A stretch of 64,000 nucleotides of DNA from Stomoxys calcitrans (taxonomy: Eukaryota > Arthropoda > Insecta > Diptera > Muscidae): positions 64,354,589-64,418,588 of the forward strand of contig NC_081552.1 of the NCBI RefSeq assembly GCF_963082655.1, in the 5' to 3' direction. Made by a program: the position numbers and the translations under genes. Shown piece by piece: positions 35,697-47,080 of the stretch. The notes beneath the pieces are model-generated. The model was not told where the DNA came from, did no database searches, and saw only the letters and a list, made by a program, of their open reading frames with translations. Position 1 is the stretch's first letter. Each line of letters opens with the position of its first letter.

Positions 35697-36530
35697 CAAG
35701 CAAAAGCGTGTTCAGTTCTGCCGTACCGAACTGAGGATACCCTCCACCATAGATATATTAATCATCCTACTTTATTATTACACCACTACTTTATTAATAG
35801 TTATATCTATATAGGGCTGGTCTGGATAATATTTTATTCAGTTTCCGAAAACTCTTATACAAGTAACAGTTTCAATAAAATCAGACATTAAATCAGCTTT
35901 TTATGGGATGAAGACCCTAAATTAGAAGATCGATCTATACGGCAGCTATATATATATAGTCTGCTCTGGAACATATTTGTATCGGATGTCGGGAAGCTTA
36001 AAACAACTCACTATTTAAAATTTTAACGAAATCGGGTAATAAATAAAGCTTGTATGGCTTTCAGACCCTTAATCGGCAGATCGGTCTATATGACAGCTAT
36101 ATCTAAATATCGTCCGATCTAAACCATATTTGGGTCAGATGATGGGAGGCCTAAAATAACTCATTATTTAAAATTTCAGCCAAATTAAGTAATAAATGCA
36201 GCTTTTATGGGCTTCAGACCCCTAATCGGCAGATCGGTCTATAAGGCAGCTATATCCATATGTGGTCTGCTTTGGCCCGTTTTGCAGCAAAAAGACGTAT
36301 CTGTGCCAAATTTTAGCTCAATATCTCAATTGTTGAAGGCGGAGGAGTGATTACAACAGACGCACGGACAGACACACGGACAGACACACGGACATCGTTA
36401 AATCGTCGTAGAATTATAAGATGATTCGAAATATACATACTTTGTAGGGACTTTATGGCTACTTCGATTCGTTGCAAATGGAATGACTAAAATAATATAC
36501 TCCCTATCCTACGGTGGTGGGTATAAAAAT
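35697..36530 (-). mobile_element. HINE type E, complete and diverged
   Basis: Tail with CAAGCAAAAGCGTGTTCAG and hairpin TTCTGCCGTACCGAA, three or four monomers, a microsatellite block of GGACAGACACAC form near 36360-36395, and a head ending ACGGTGGTGGGTATA. It has the full family architecture with heavily changed sequence. Confidence 0.75.
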
Positions 36531-36603
36531 GAGTCGTTAAATGTAGCCCTCACTCTTTATCCTTCTTTCTCTCCTCCATTTATCACTGTGCAAAATATAT
36601 GAA

Positions 36604-37590
36604 ACAAGTAAAAGCGTGCTAAGTTCGGCCGGGCCGAATCTTACATACCCTCCACCATGGATCGCATTTAACGAGTTCTTCTCCCGCCATCTCTTCTTAG
36701 GCACAAAAGGATATAAGAAAAGATTTGCTCCCCTATTATTATATTATTACATGTTGGAGACCTGTGTAAAATGTCAGCCAATTCGAATAAGAATTGCGCC
36801 CTTTGGGGGCTCAAGAAGTAAAATAGAGCGATCGATTTATATGGGAGCTGTATCGGGCTATAGACCGATTCAGATCATAATAAACACGTATGTTGATGGT
36901 CATGAGAGGATCCGTAGTACATAATTTCAGGCAATCGGATAATTGCGACCTCTAGAGGCGCAAGAAATCAAGATCCCAGATCGGTTTATATAGCAGCTAT
37001 ATCAGGTTATGGACCGATTTGAACTATACTTGGCACAGTTGTTGGATATCATAACAAAACACGTCTTGCAATATTTCATTCCAATCGGATAAGAATTGCG
37101 CTCTTTAGAGGCTCCAGAAGTCAAGACCCAAGATCGGTTTATATGGCAGCTATATCAGGTTATGGACCGATTTGAACCATACTTGGCAAAGTTGTTGAAT
37201 ATCATAACAAAACACGTCGTGCAAAATTTTATTCCAATCGGATAAGAATTGCGCACTCTAGAGGCTCAAGAAATCAAGACCCAAGATCAGTTTATAGGGC
37301 AGCTATATCAAAACATGGACCGATATGGCCCATTTATAATACCAACTGACCTACACGAATAAGAAGTATTTGTGCAAAATTTCAAGCGGCTAGCTTTACT
37401 CCTTCGGAAGTTAGCGTGCTTTGGACAGACAGACGGACGGACGAACGGACGGACGGGCGGACGGACATGGCTAGATCGACATCGACGATCAAGAATATAT
37501 ATACTTTATGGGGTCTCAGACGAATATTTCGAGTAGTTACAAACAGAATGACGAAATTAGTATACCCCCCATCTTATGGTGAAGGGTATA
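36604..37590 (-). mobile_element. HINE type A, full-length
   Basis: Tail at 36604 with the standard palindrome, shortened terminal monomer, further monomers, GACR block about 37425-37470, and head ending 37590 (ATGGTGAAGGGTATA). Confidence 0.88.
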
Positions 37591-37844
37591 AAAATAACAC
37601 GTTGAACAGTACTTAGCGAAACGAACAATGTGGAGTGGAAAAAAATATGAGAACAGTGCTGCATTATGGCATTAATAGTGTGTAACTACTATTCGAACGT
37701 CTGGTAAAGATTGGGTTGGTTAGGTAAGGTAAGGTATTAGTGGCGCAAATAGCACTTTGGATCAGTGAAACATTCGGCAGGACGACTACAAAATCTACGA
37801 AATCTAGGATAATATTGAGAGCAAGTAGATTAGGTTAGGTCAAA

Positions 37845-38285
37845 GTGGCAGTCTGCCATCAGACTCACTCAGACCTTTTCGTCCATTATGATACCACAGA
37901 AACAGGTAAAGGAAGATGCCTTCTAGTTTCTTGCGAAAGTTAATATCCACTAAATCAGACAAGTCGTGAAACAAATGAGATCTTTAATTGGGACTCCTGC
38001 TGACTGCCAGTGCGGGACATACACATAATAGATCTTTTAAAGTCATTTCTTCCGCGACGTCCACACAGCTTCTGCAGAAGTCGTTACTTGCAACCTTCAG
38101 TCTGTCAGTGTGTTTACCGAACAAACAATGACCTTTCATTTCGCACACAATGGCTGAAACGTTTGTTCCACCCAGCGACAGCAAAGCGCTATACCTCTTC
38201 AAGTCTAGATTAGGACACATTATCAAGTAGTGTTCACAATACGCATTTTGTGGCCATCTGTCATTCGTTTCCCTTCGCACCTGAT
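37845..38285 (-). pseudogene. I/R1-type LINE 3' end (RNase H C-terminus and 3' UTR)
   Basis: The minus-strand frame 37984-38280 contains GHCLFGKHTDRLKVASNDFC and RSCVDVAEEMTLKDLLCVCP, a Cys-rich ending (C-x2-C ... C-x-C) typical after the RNase H domain of fly LINE ORF2 proteins. Sequence from about 37845 to 37990 fits the 3' UTR. Everything upstream in the element is missing, so this is a 5'-truncated insertion, a usual outcome of target-primed reverse transcription. Clade is from remembered similarity. Confidence 0.65.
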
Positions 38286-38360
38286 CCAGATGACTTAGTA
38301 TATGAGTGCTGCTATATATTTAAGTTTCTGGTCTAATGTAAATGCAAATTTTTGTCCTTA

Positions 38361-39296
38361 ACAAGTAAAAGCGTGCTTAGTTCGGCCGGGCTGATTCTTT
38401 GGAACCCACCACCATGAATTCTGCTAAAAATTAATACAAACTAAATTTAGTTGAAGGGCAGAATTTTTTTCTACATACCAAACTTCTTTCAAACCAGCAA
38501 AAATTAAAGCTTCCAGGAACCGAACCAGGATGATCGAAAGACCGGTTTACATGGGAGCTATATCAGGTTATAGACTGATTGTACCGCATTTGGCACAGTT
38601 GTTGAAAGTCGTAACAGAACACAGTGTGCAAAATTTCAGCCAAATCGGACAAAAATTGCGGCTTGTAACCGTACTTGGCGCAGTTGTTGAAAGTTATATA
38701 AAATCACTACATGCTCATTTTCAGCCAAATCGGTCAAAAATTGCGGCTTGTAAGGGCTCAAGAAGTCAAATCGGGAGATCGGTTTATATGGGAGCTATAT
38801 CAGATTATAGAACGATACGGACCGTACGTCGCACAGTTGTTGGAAGTTTCAAACGAACACCACATACAAAATTTCAGCCCATTCGTAAAAAATTGTGGCT
38901 TGTAAGGGCTCAAAAAGTCAGATCGGGAGATTAGTTTATATCTGGTTATATACCGATTCGGACCGTACTTGGCACACTAATCGGACAACATTTGCGTCTT
39001 CCAGGGGCTCAAATCAAATTGATAGATCGGTTTATATGGGAGCTATATCTAAATCTGAACCGATATGCAATCCCAAACGACCTACATCAATATTTAGTAT
39101 CTGTGCAAAATTTCAAGCTTTACGCGTTCGACCGCTATCGTGATTTCGACAGGCGGGCGGAACATGGCTAGGTCGACTCAGAAAATCGAGACGATCAAGA
39201 ATATATATACTTTTTTGGGTCTTAGACGAATATTTCGAGGTGTTACAAACGGAATGACTAGACTAGTTTAGCCACAACCTATGGTGGTGGGTAAAA
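38361..39296 (-). mobile_element. HINE type B, near full-length
   Basis: Starts ACAAGTAAAAGCGTGCTTAG with an imperfect palindrome (TTCGGCCGGGCTGA) and GGAACCCACCACCATG, then about five monomers with 'AAATCGGACAAAAATTGCGG'. The GACR block is reduced to CAGGCGGGCGG, and the head ends ATGGTGGTGGGTA. Confidence 0.82.
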
Positions 39297-39299
39297 AAT

Positions 39300-39960
39300 T
39301 AGTTTAATGTTTTTCAAAAAAATCCTCCAACAAAATTAATACACATTGCGTGCCCTCAAACCAATTCTCTAAGCACTTTGTCCATTAAAACACTTCCAAA
39401 ACATGGTTATTGAACGCTTCAGCAGTATTTTCTGGCGACGAAAATCATTGACCACACATTTCTATCTTAATGTGCAGGAATAAGTTAGTCATTGAATGCC
39501 AAGACTGGTCTGTACGGTGGACTACATTTTGGCCGGTCAAAAAGTCGCTGATTTGAGCCGATGATTCATCTTCTCTTGTTCGTTTTTCGAATTTCTTCCA
39601 AGACTGCAGGTTATTATTGTGGTGTACCACTCAAATTTAACGGTCCTACGTTGCTCAAGCAGAGCAGTCGCCAGATGATGAGTTTTGTCGAAGAAACAGA
39701 TGATTTTGTGCGTCTAAGTGCTTCATTCACGAAAAACTTTAATAGAATTTGGTTCATCTTCGAAGACCAATACATCCGATTATTGTTTTGTTTCAAGCTC
39801 ATATGCATAGATCAACGATTCGCCGCCTGTAACGATATTTTAAACATATTTTGAATTACTTCGATTGTACTTATTCGCAATTTCTTCGCACTTATTCACA
39901 TGATGCTTTTTTTGAGCGATTGTCAAATTTACGGATTCCAACAAGAACGAAATTTTTTTA
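39300..39960 (-). pseudogene. mariner transposase, decayed
   Basis: Minus-strand translation in all three frames gives ordered pieces of a mariner (DD34D) transposase C-terminal half: a piece like ETKQQS and FEDEPN near 39730-39790, EEIRKTNK-like sequence near 39580, FLTGQNV near 39540, FSSPENTAEAFNNHVLEVF near 39400-39440, and an end like NWFEGTQC near 39350. The N-terminal DNA-binding region is missing. The catalytic segment before FLTGQNV is deleted, and there are several frameshifts. The enzyme would cut and paste its element at TA sites; this copy is long dead. Confidence 0.7.
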
Positions 39961-40985
39961 CCACAATACTGCGATTTACTGCAATATGGAATGTATGCTG
40001 GTGGCCCAAGGAAAGGCCTTAAAAATTAAAATCGGGAAATACTTATATATGGGAGCTATATTTAAACCTGAACAGATTTCTATGAAATGAACATGTGATC
40101 AGAAAAGTCATAAGAGAAACTTTAGTGCAAAATGTTGTGAGGATATTTAACAAATAACCAAATGATTGCAATATAAGTCAAAATCTAACGAAAATATATA
40201 TGACAACTATATCTAATTTATAACTGATTTTAACCAAATCGGCCTACAATCGTAGAAATATATATTGTGCAGAATTTAGAAAATCTGTAAGGAAATACGC
40301 TGACAAAGTCTCTAAAAGTAAGTCTCTAAAAATCGGTTGATGTATAGGGGGCTATATCTGATTCCGGAACGATTTCTATGAAATTCAACAGCAATGTCGG
40401 AAGTTAAGGGAATCCTTTTGTGCCTAATTTCATGCGAATTGGATCAAAATTAACGATATAATTGCAGTATTAGTCCAAATCGGACGAACATATATATAGA
40501 AGCTATATCCAAATCAGAACCGATTTAGACCAAAATCCACATGTTTTGTAGTAGTCGTAGAAAAAAGCTTAGTGCAAAGTTTTGAGAAGATTCAAATCAA
40601 ATTCACCAGTAATGTGGAGACTTATGAGAGACTCCCTTGTGCCAAATTTCGTGAGAATCGGTTCACACATGACGATACAATTGCAGAATTAGTCCAAATC
40701 GGACGAACATATATATGGGAGCTATATCCAAAGCTGAACCGACTCCTTCTAATTTCAATTGACTTCGTCTTTAGGCAAAAAAAGATACCTGTTCCAAATT
40801 TTAAAACAATTGGATGAAAATTGCGACCTGTACTTTGTACTTTGACATAGCTATATCGAACCAGAAAGTGATTCTGAGTCGATCGGTATACTTATCAATG
40901 GGTCTAGTTCTCTTCCTTCTTGGTGTTACAAACAAATTCACTTAGTTTTAATACCCTCTATCACTGTAGTGGAAAAGGGTATAAC
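39961..40985 (-). mobile_element. HINE type C-like array with head
   Basis: Reverse-oriented monomers with 'CAAATCGGACGAACATATAT' and 'GGGAGCTATATCCAAA', ending in a short head with ACCCTCTATCACTGTAGTGG. No clear microsatellite or tail. Confidence 0.65.
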
Positions 40986-41130
40986 AACATGTGCCCAAAT
41001 GGTGGATCTGGGCTATCGAATTTTTGAACTCGAGCAGTTTCTCCAATGTTTAAAGTTGACATATCTTGTTCAAATTTCACTTGAAGAGCATCTACAATAT
41101 GTCCTCTGCGCAAACAAGTAAGAAAAAATC

Positions 41131-41878
41131 AGTAAGGAAAGGCAAAAGTCGGGCGTAGCCGACTATATAATAACCTACACCTACCCTACGATTAAAAATT
41201 TGAGCAATATTTAAAAATATATGTAAATGAGAGCTATATCTAAATCTGAACCGACTATTAAGCAGATCGTTTGAATATGTTGTTACTACGGCCATATAAA
41301 TGCAAATCTGGCGATAAATATGTATGGGTGCTACATCCAAATCTGAGCCGATACAATTTGTGTTTATTACAGCCTTATAAGTATAAATCGAGCGATACAT
41401 ATATATTGGAGCTATATCCAAATCTGAACCTATTTTGATGAAATCTAGCATATATGTTAAGATCAGTAGCAAAACAATCCGTGCCAAATTTTGTGTAGAT
41501 TGGTTAAAAATTTTAGCTACTACGGCCATCTAATGCAAATCGGGCGATACATCTAAATCTAAATCTGAACCGATTTGGATGAAAATTTGCAGATATGTCA
41601 ACATCAGTATCAAAACAATCCATGCTCAATTTTGTGCAGATCGGTTGAAAATTGTAGCTTAATTTTAAGTGCAAATCGGGCGATACATATATATGGGAGC
41701 TATATCTAAATCTGAACCGATGTTGATGAAATTTTGCAGATATATTACCATTGGTAACAAAACAATCCGTCCCAAGCTTTGTGCAGATCGGTAGAAAATT
41801 GTTGCTACTCCGGCAATTTAAGTGCAAACAAATGCACAAATCTATAATACCCTGTACCACAGTGGTGGTGTAGGGTAT
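41131..41878 (-). mobile_element. HINE type C with both ends
   Basis: Starts AAGGCAAAAGTCGGGCG and hairpin AGTCGGGCGTAGCCGACT, then TATAATAACCTACACC. About four monomers ('GGGCGATACATATATATGGG') follow. It ends CACAGTGGTGGTGTAGGGTA, giving subterminal inverted repeats. The head and microsatellite block of type A are absent. Confidence 0.75.
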
Positions 41879-41881
41879 GAT

Positions 41882-44646
41882 AAATGCTTTTATCTGAATC
41901 CCATAAGAATTTTACTGGTCTGTGAATTCGCTCGCAGGATTTAGGGTCATTAACGTTTGGATGTTAGTTATACTCCATTATTAAAAGTCTTTATTTCAGC
42001 TCGATATTGGCATGATGTCCGACTTAGGGGTGTTTTCGGGGGTGAGGTTGTCCCTTAAATTCTTGGCCTAGAATAGTGTTCTTCTCTCAAATACCATTTA
42101 TTTAAACCCCATTTTTGCCATTGGTTTAAGGGATATTTATGGGATGAAGCGTCCTAAAACATTTGGCCCCAAAATTTGTACTCCGTGAGGGGTGTTTTGG
42201 GAAAGGGGCGGTGCCCCAAATAAATGGTCCCACATTTGGATATCAGATTCGTATTCTACTCCCAAATACCTTTACTTGAGCCCGATAGTGCGATGATCAG
42301 TAAATAATTGTTGTGTATGGGGTGTTTTAGGGACCTGTATAGACCGTCAATACCTTTCATTTGAGCCCCACATTGACGTGGTTGGTAAATAAGTCCGATT
42401 TAGGGGTGTTTAGGGGAGTGGGGTGGTCCCCAAAACCCTTAGCCATGAAAATATAACTGCATCGTGCTTTACTCTCAAATATCATTTATTTGAACCCCAT
42501 ATTGCCATTGGCCGCAAAATTGGATATCAAATTCGTTTTCTAATCTTAAATACCTTTCATTTCAACCCCTTATTACAAAAGTCTGCAAATATGTCCGGTT
42601 TAAGGTATGGGCCCTAAAAATGATCAATATCGAGATCCACTCCCTTTAAGACCCAAAATTTTCATGGTGAGCAAAAACGTCCTATTTGGGTGTTGTTATG
42701 GGGGTGGGACGTCCCCTTGGGAATTGGTCCCGAAGGTTGCTACCAGATTCGTGGTCTACTCCCAAATACCTTTCATTGGAGCCCCATATTTCCATAGTGG
42801 GTAAACATGACCGGTTTCAGAGGTGTTTTGGGAGATCGGGCGGCCGTTCAGTGACTTGGCCCTGAAAATACAATATATATAAGATTCGTGTTCTACTCTG
42901 AAATACTTCTTATTACAGCCCCAAATTGGAATGGTCAGCAAAAACGTCCTATAAGGGTGGTGTTATGGGGGTAGGGTGTCTTCTTTGGGGAAGGGGCGGC
43001 CCCAAATACAGTTTGTCATATTTGGATAATAACTTTTCTTTTAATAACTTTTATTTGGGGGGAGTTTTGCGGAAGGGATGCACCCCCAGAAACATGGTCC
43101 CACATTTGGATACCAAATTCGTATTTTACTCGCAAATACAATTTATTTGAGTCCCATATTGCCAAGGTCGGTAAATATGTCCGATTTAGGGGTGTTTAGG
43201 GGGTTGGGATGGTCTCTCAAACACTTAGTCCAATAACTGGATAGCAGATACGTTTTCTACGCTTAAATACCTTTCATTTGAGTTCCATACTGTCACGATT
43301 GGTCTATATATATATTTGGTGGCTTTGGGGGTGGGGCGGCCCCCCTAGGTTCCCCATTCGAAATTCGGATACCAAATTTGTATTATACCCTCCACCATAA
43401 GATGGGGGGTATACTAATTTCGTCATTCTGTTTGTAACTACTCGAAATATTCGTCTGAGACCCCATAAAGTATATATATTCTTGATCGTCGCGACATTTT
43501 ATGTCGATCTAGCCATGTCCGTCCGTCTGTCCGTCTGTCCGTCCGTCCGTCCGTCCGTCCGTCTGTCCGTCGAAAGCACGCTAACTTCCGAAGGAGTAAA
43601 GCTAGCCGCTTAAAATTTTGCACAAATACTTCTTATTAGTGTAGGTCGGTTGGTATTGTAAATGGGCCATATCGGTCCATGTTTCGATATAGCTGCCATA
43701 TAAACCGATCTTGGGTCTTGACTTCTTGAGCCTCTAGAGGGCACAATTCTTATCCGATTGGAATGAATTTTTGCACGACGTGTTTTGTAATGATATCCAA
43801 CAACTGTGCCAAGTATGGTTCAAATCGGTTCATAACCTGATATAGCTGCCATATAAACCGATCATGGGTCTTGACTTCTTGAGCTTCTAGAGTGCGCAAT
43901 TCTTATCCGATTGGAATGAAATTTTGCAAGACGTGTTTTGTTATGATATCCAACAACTGTGTCAAATAAGGTTCAAATCGGTTCATAACCTGATATAGCT
44001 GCCATATAAACCAATCTGGGATCTTGACTTCTTGACCCCTAGAGGTCGCAATTATTATCCGATATGCCTGAAATTTTGTACGACGTATCCTCTCATGACC
44101 ATCAACAAACGTGTTTATTATGGTCTGACTCGGTCTATAGCCCGATACAGATCCCATATAAATCGTTCTCTCTATTTTACTTCGTGAGCCCCAATGGGCG
44201 CAATTCTTATACGAATTGGCTGACATTTTACACAGGTCTCCAACATATAATTTAATTGTGGTCCGAATCGGACCATATCTTGATATCGTTTTAATAGCAG
44301 AGCAACTCTTTTCTTATATCATTTTTTGCCAAAAAGAGATGCCGGGAAAAGAACTCGACAAATGCGATCCATGGTGGAGGGTATATAAGATTCGGCCCGG
44401 CCGAACTTAGCACGCTTTTACTTGTTTTTAGGTTACCTTAGAGCACACAAAAGTTCGCTAAAATCGCACCACTCATCACCGAGATCTGGCGTTTCTGAAA
44501 GTTAGGGTAAGGGGGAGGGTCTGCCCACTTCAGATATCAAAAAATTTAGTACAATATTTTCACCACGGGATCACTATGCACCACCTGTGAAAATTCTGAG
44601 TCTATAAGGAACACACAAACAAACAAACAAAAAAAAAATTGTTTTT
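41882..44646 (-). mobile_element. Family F Helitron-like element, interrupted by a HINE
   Basis: Starts at a phrase (CTTTATCTGAATCCCATA) that lies ~200 bp inside complete copies. It then carries recurring phrases such as CATTTGAGCCCCATATTGCC and GATTTAGGGGTGTTTTGGGG. It is split by the HINE at 43384-44425, resumes with TTTTAGGTTACC, and ends in a (CAAA)n tail near 44605-44640. The GC-rich CTAG end is missing. Strand is given by the Helitron model (TC end on the right). Confidence 0.7.
43384..44425 (+). mobile_element. HINE type A inside family F
   Basis: Complete element: GTCY block about 43516-43570, four monomers, terminal monomers, standard tail. Flanks AAATTTGTAT and TTTTAGGTTACC join perfectly to match the uninterrupted F copy near 62591-62610 (AAATTTTTAT then TTTTAGGGTACC). 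Confidence 0.92.
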
Positions 44647-45652
44647 TATACCCACCATCATAGGATGGGTGTATACTAATTTCGTTATTCTGTTTGTAAC
44701 ACCTCGAAATATGCGTCTGAGAACCCATAAAGTATATATGTTCTTGATCGTCATGTCATTTTAAGTCGATCTAGCCATGTCCGTCCGTCGGTCCGTCTGT
44801 CGAAAGCACGCTGACTGCATGGAGTAGATGGAATAGAGCTAGCCGCTTGAAATTTTGCACTACACTTTTTATAAGTGTAGGTCGGTTGTCATTGCAAATG
44901 GGCCAAATCGGTCCATGTTTTGATATATCTGCCATATAAACATGGGTCTTGACTTCTTGAGCCTATAGAGGGCGCAATTCTCATCCGATTTGACTGCAAT
45001 TTTGCATGTAGTGTTTTGGTATCACTTCCAAAACTGTGTTAAGTATGACTCAAATCTGTCCATAATCTGTTAAAGCTGTCATATAAACCGATCTGGTATC
45101 TTGGCTTCTTGAGCCAATAGAGCGCGCAACTCTCATCCGATTTGAAATTTTGCATGAGGTGTTTTGTTATGTTCCAATAACCGTGCTATGTATGGCGCAA
45201 ATCGGAACATAACCTGATATAGCTGCTACATAAACCGGTTTGGGATCTTGACTTCTTGAGCCTCTAGAGGTCGCAATTATTATCCGATTGGAATGAAATT
45301 TTGTACGACGGAATCTCTCATGACCATTAACATACGTGTTTATTATGGTCTGAATCGGTATATAGCCCGATACAGCTCCCATATAAATCGATCTCTCTAT
45401 TTTACTTCTTGAGCCCACAAAGGGCGAAATTCTTATTCGAATTGGCTGACATTTTACACAGGTCTCCAACATATAATTTAATTGTGGTCCAAACCGGACC
45501 ATATCTTAATATCGCTCTAATAACAGAGCAAATCTTTTCTTATATCCTTTTTTTGCCTAAGAAGAGATGCCGGGAAAAGAACTCGACAAATGCGATCCAT
45601 GGTGGAGGGTATATAAGATTCGGCCCGGCCGAACTTAGCACGCTTTTACTTG
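44647..45652 (+). mobile_element. HINE, older type A
   Basis: Starts TATACCCACCATCATAGG. The GTCY block (about 44779-44800) includes a GTCG unit. Four more diverged monomers are followed by standard terminal monomers and tail. Inserted at the T-run of the family F tail. The 5' half is clearly more diverged than the 3' half, suggesting recombination or conversion. Confidence 0.85.
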
Positions 45653-46042
45653 TTGGGGTAAGGGTGGAGAGTGCACCCCCTTCCGTTATTAATAATTTAT
45701 AAAGCCTTTTCCTACTTCCTGATCATATTCGTAATCTATTCCCGAATACCTTTCATTTGAGTCCCATATTGTCGTGATCGTCAAAAAAACCTATTTTAAG
45801 TGGTTTTGGGGCTGAGGCGGCCACCCAGGTACTTGGATCCAACTTTTAAAATGAAATTTGTACTCTTCTCATGAATTCCTTTAATTTAAATCCCATGTTG
45901 TCCCGATCGGTCCACTTTTATACAAAAAAATTATATAGCCTATGTTCCCTTCCAGACCAACCTACACAATATGTGAAAATTTCAAGGTAATCGGTTCAGC
46001 CGCCTTTGAGTCTATACGGAACAAACAAACATAGCGACAAAC
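45653..46042 (-). mobile_element. Family F fragment (TC-end side)
   Basis: F-type phrases (TTTCATTTGAGTCCCATATT) then TTCAAGGTAATCGGTTCAGC and GAGTCTATACGGAACAAACA, the usual sequence near the (CAAA)n end. It abuts the GC-rich end of another F copy at 46043. Confidence 0.65.
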
Positions 46043-46891
46043 AAGCTGACCCGGGCCCGCTCCGCTGCGCCTTCTTTTACTTTATATGGAATAAGATTTT
46101 CCTTGGAATATTTATTATCAACAATTAAAGAGTTTTTAGCGAAATACCATCCTACTAAAATAATATATGGCTTGACTAACAGTTTAACAATACAAGTGCC
46201 TTTATCTGAATCCCATATCATCTCTGGTGGTCTACAAATTTAAGTTTGGATGTAAGGTGTACTCCATTCTTAAAATACTTTATTTCAGCCCGATATTCTC
46301 ATGATATCTGATTTAAGGGTGTTTTCGGGGGTGAGGTAGTCCCCAGACACTTGGCCCTGAAAAAATATCAGCATCAGGCTCTTCTTTCAAATACCATTTC
46401 TTTAAACCCCTTATTGCCATTGGTTTAGGGGAGTTTACACGATGAGGCGTCCCCCAAACACATGGCCCCAAAACAGGTTATCAAATTCGTTTTCTAATCT
46501 CAAAAAGAAATCAAATCTCATTAGAGCCACATAATGGCATGGTCGAAAAATTTTTACCCTTTGGGGAAAAGATGATGCCCTAAATACATAGTCCTTGTTA
46601 CGGGGGTGGGACGTCCCCTAAGCATTTAATGTTGATATCAGATACGTGGGTATTAAATTCGTATTCTACTCGCAAATACCTTTCATTTGAGTCCCATATT
46701 GCCATGGTCGGTAAATAAGTCCGATATAGTGGTGTTTTGGGGCTTGGGGTGGTCCCCCCAACTATTGGTCCGACAATTTGAGTTCCATATTGTCGTAATT
46801 GGTCTAAATATATGTTTGGTAGGTGTTAGACAAACAAACAAACAAACAAATGAACAAACAAACAAACACAAATTGATTTTTATATATAAGA
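46043..46891 (-). mobile_element. Family F Helitron-like, both ends
   Basis: Begins AAGCTGACCCGGGCCCGCTC (GC-rich end, CTAG altered), has several internal phrases, and ends with (CAAA)n and ACAAATTGATTTTTATATAT followed by AAGA. On the minus strand this gives a 5' TC... start preceded by A. Only ~850 bp, so internally shortened relative to 60939-62666. Confidence 0.7.
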
Positions 46892-47020
46892 TAGGGTCGG
46901 AAATTGATATTTCGGTGTGTTACAAAAGAAATGGCAAAACTAATAAAGAAAGGCAAAAGTCGGGCGGTGACTGCGGTATAATACCCTACACCAACGCCCT
47001 ATAAGTACAAAGTGTGAGCT
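46845..47020. repeat. 176-bp tandem duplication, unit 1
   Basis: Covers the family F (CAAA)n end, F/HINE junction, and a type C terminus. Repeated from 47021, where it is split by the HINE composite and completed at 49115-49254. The second copy has 24 extra bases of CAAA-type repeat. Confidence 0.85.
46892..47020 (-). mobile_element. HINE head scrap joined to type C terminus
   Basis: TAGGGTCGGAAATTGATATT is a HINE head in reverse. It is followed by AGGCAAAAGTCGGGCGGTGA and TATAATACCCTACACCA, the type C end with a broken hairpin. Confidence 0.65.
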
Positions 47021-47080
47021 AACAAATGAACAAACAAACAAACAAATAAACACACAAACAAACAAACACAAATTGATTTT

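Noticed and set aside
46831..46870. (CAAA)n tract as the poly(A)-like tail of a LINE
   Set aside because: It recurs at the same place within family F copies next to the TC-type end, with no LINE coding sequence beside it.
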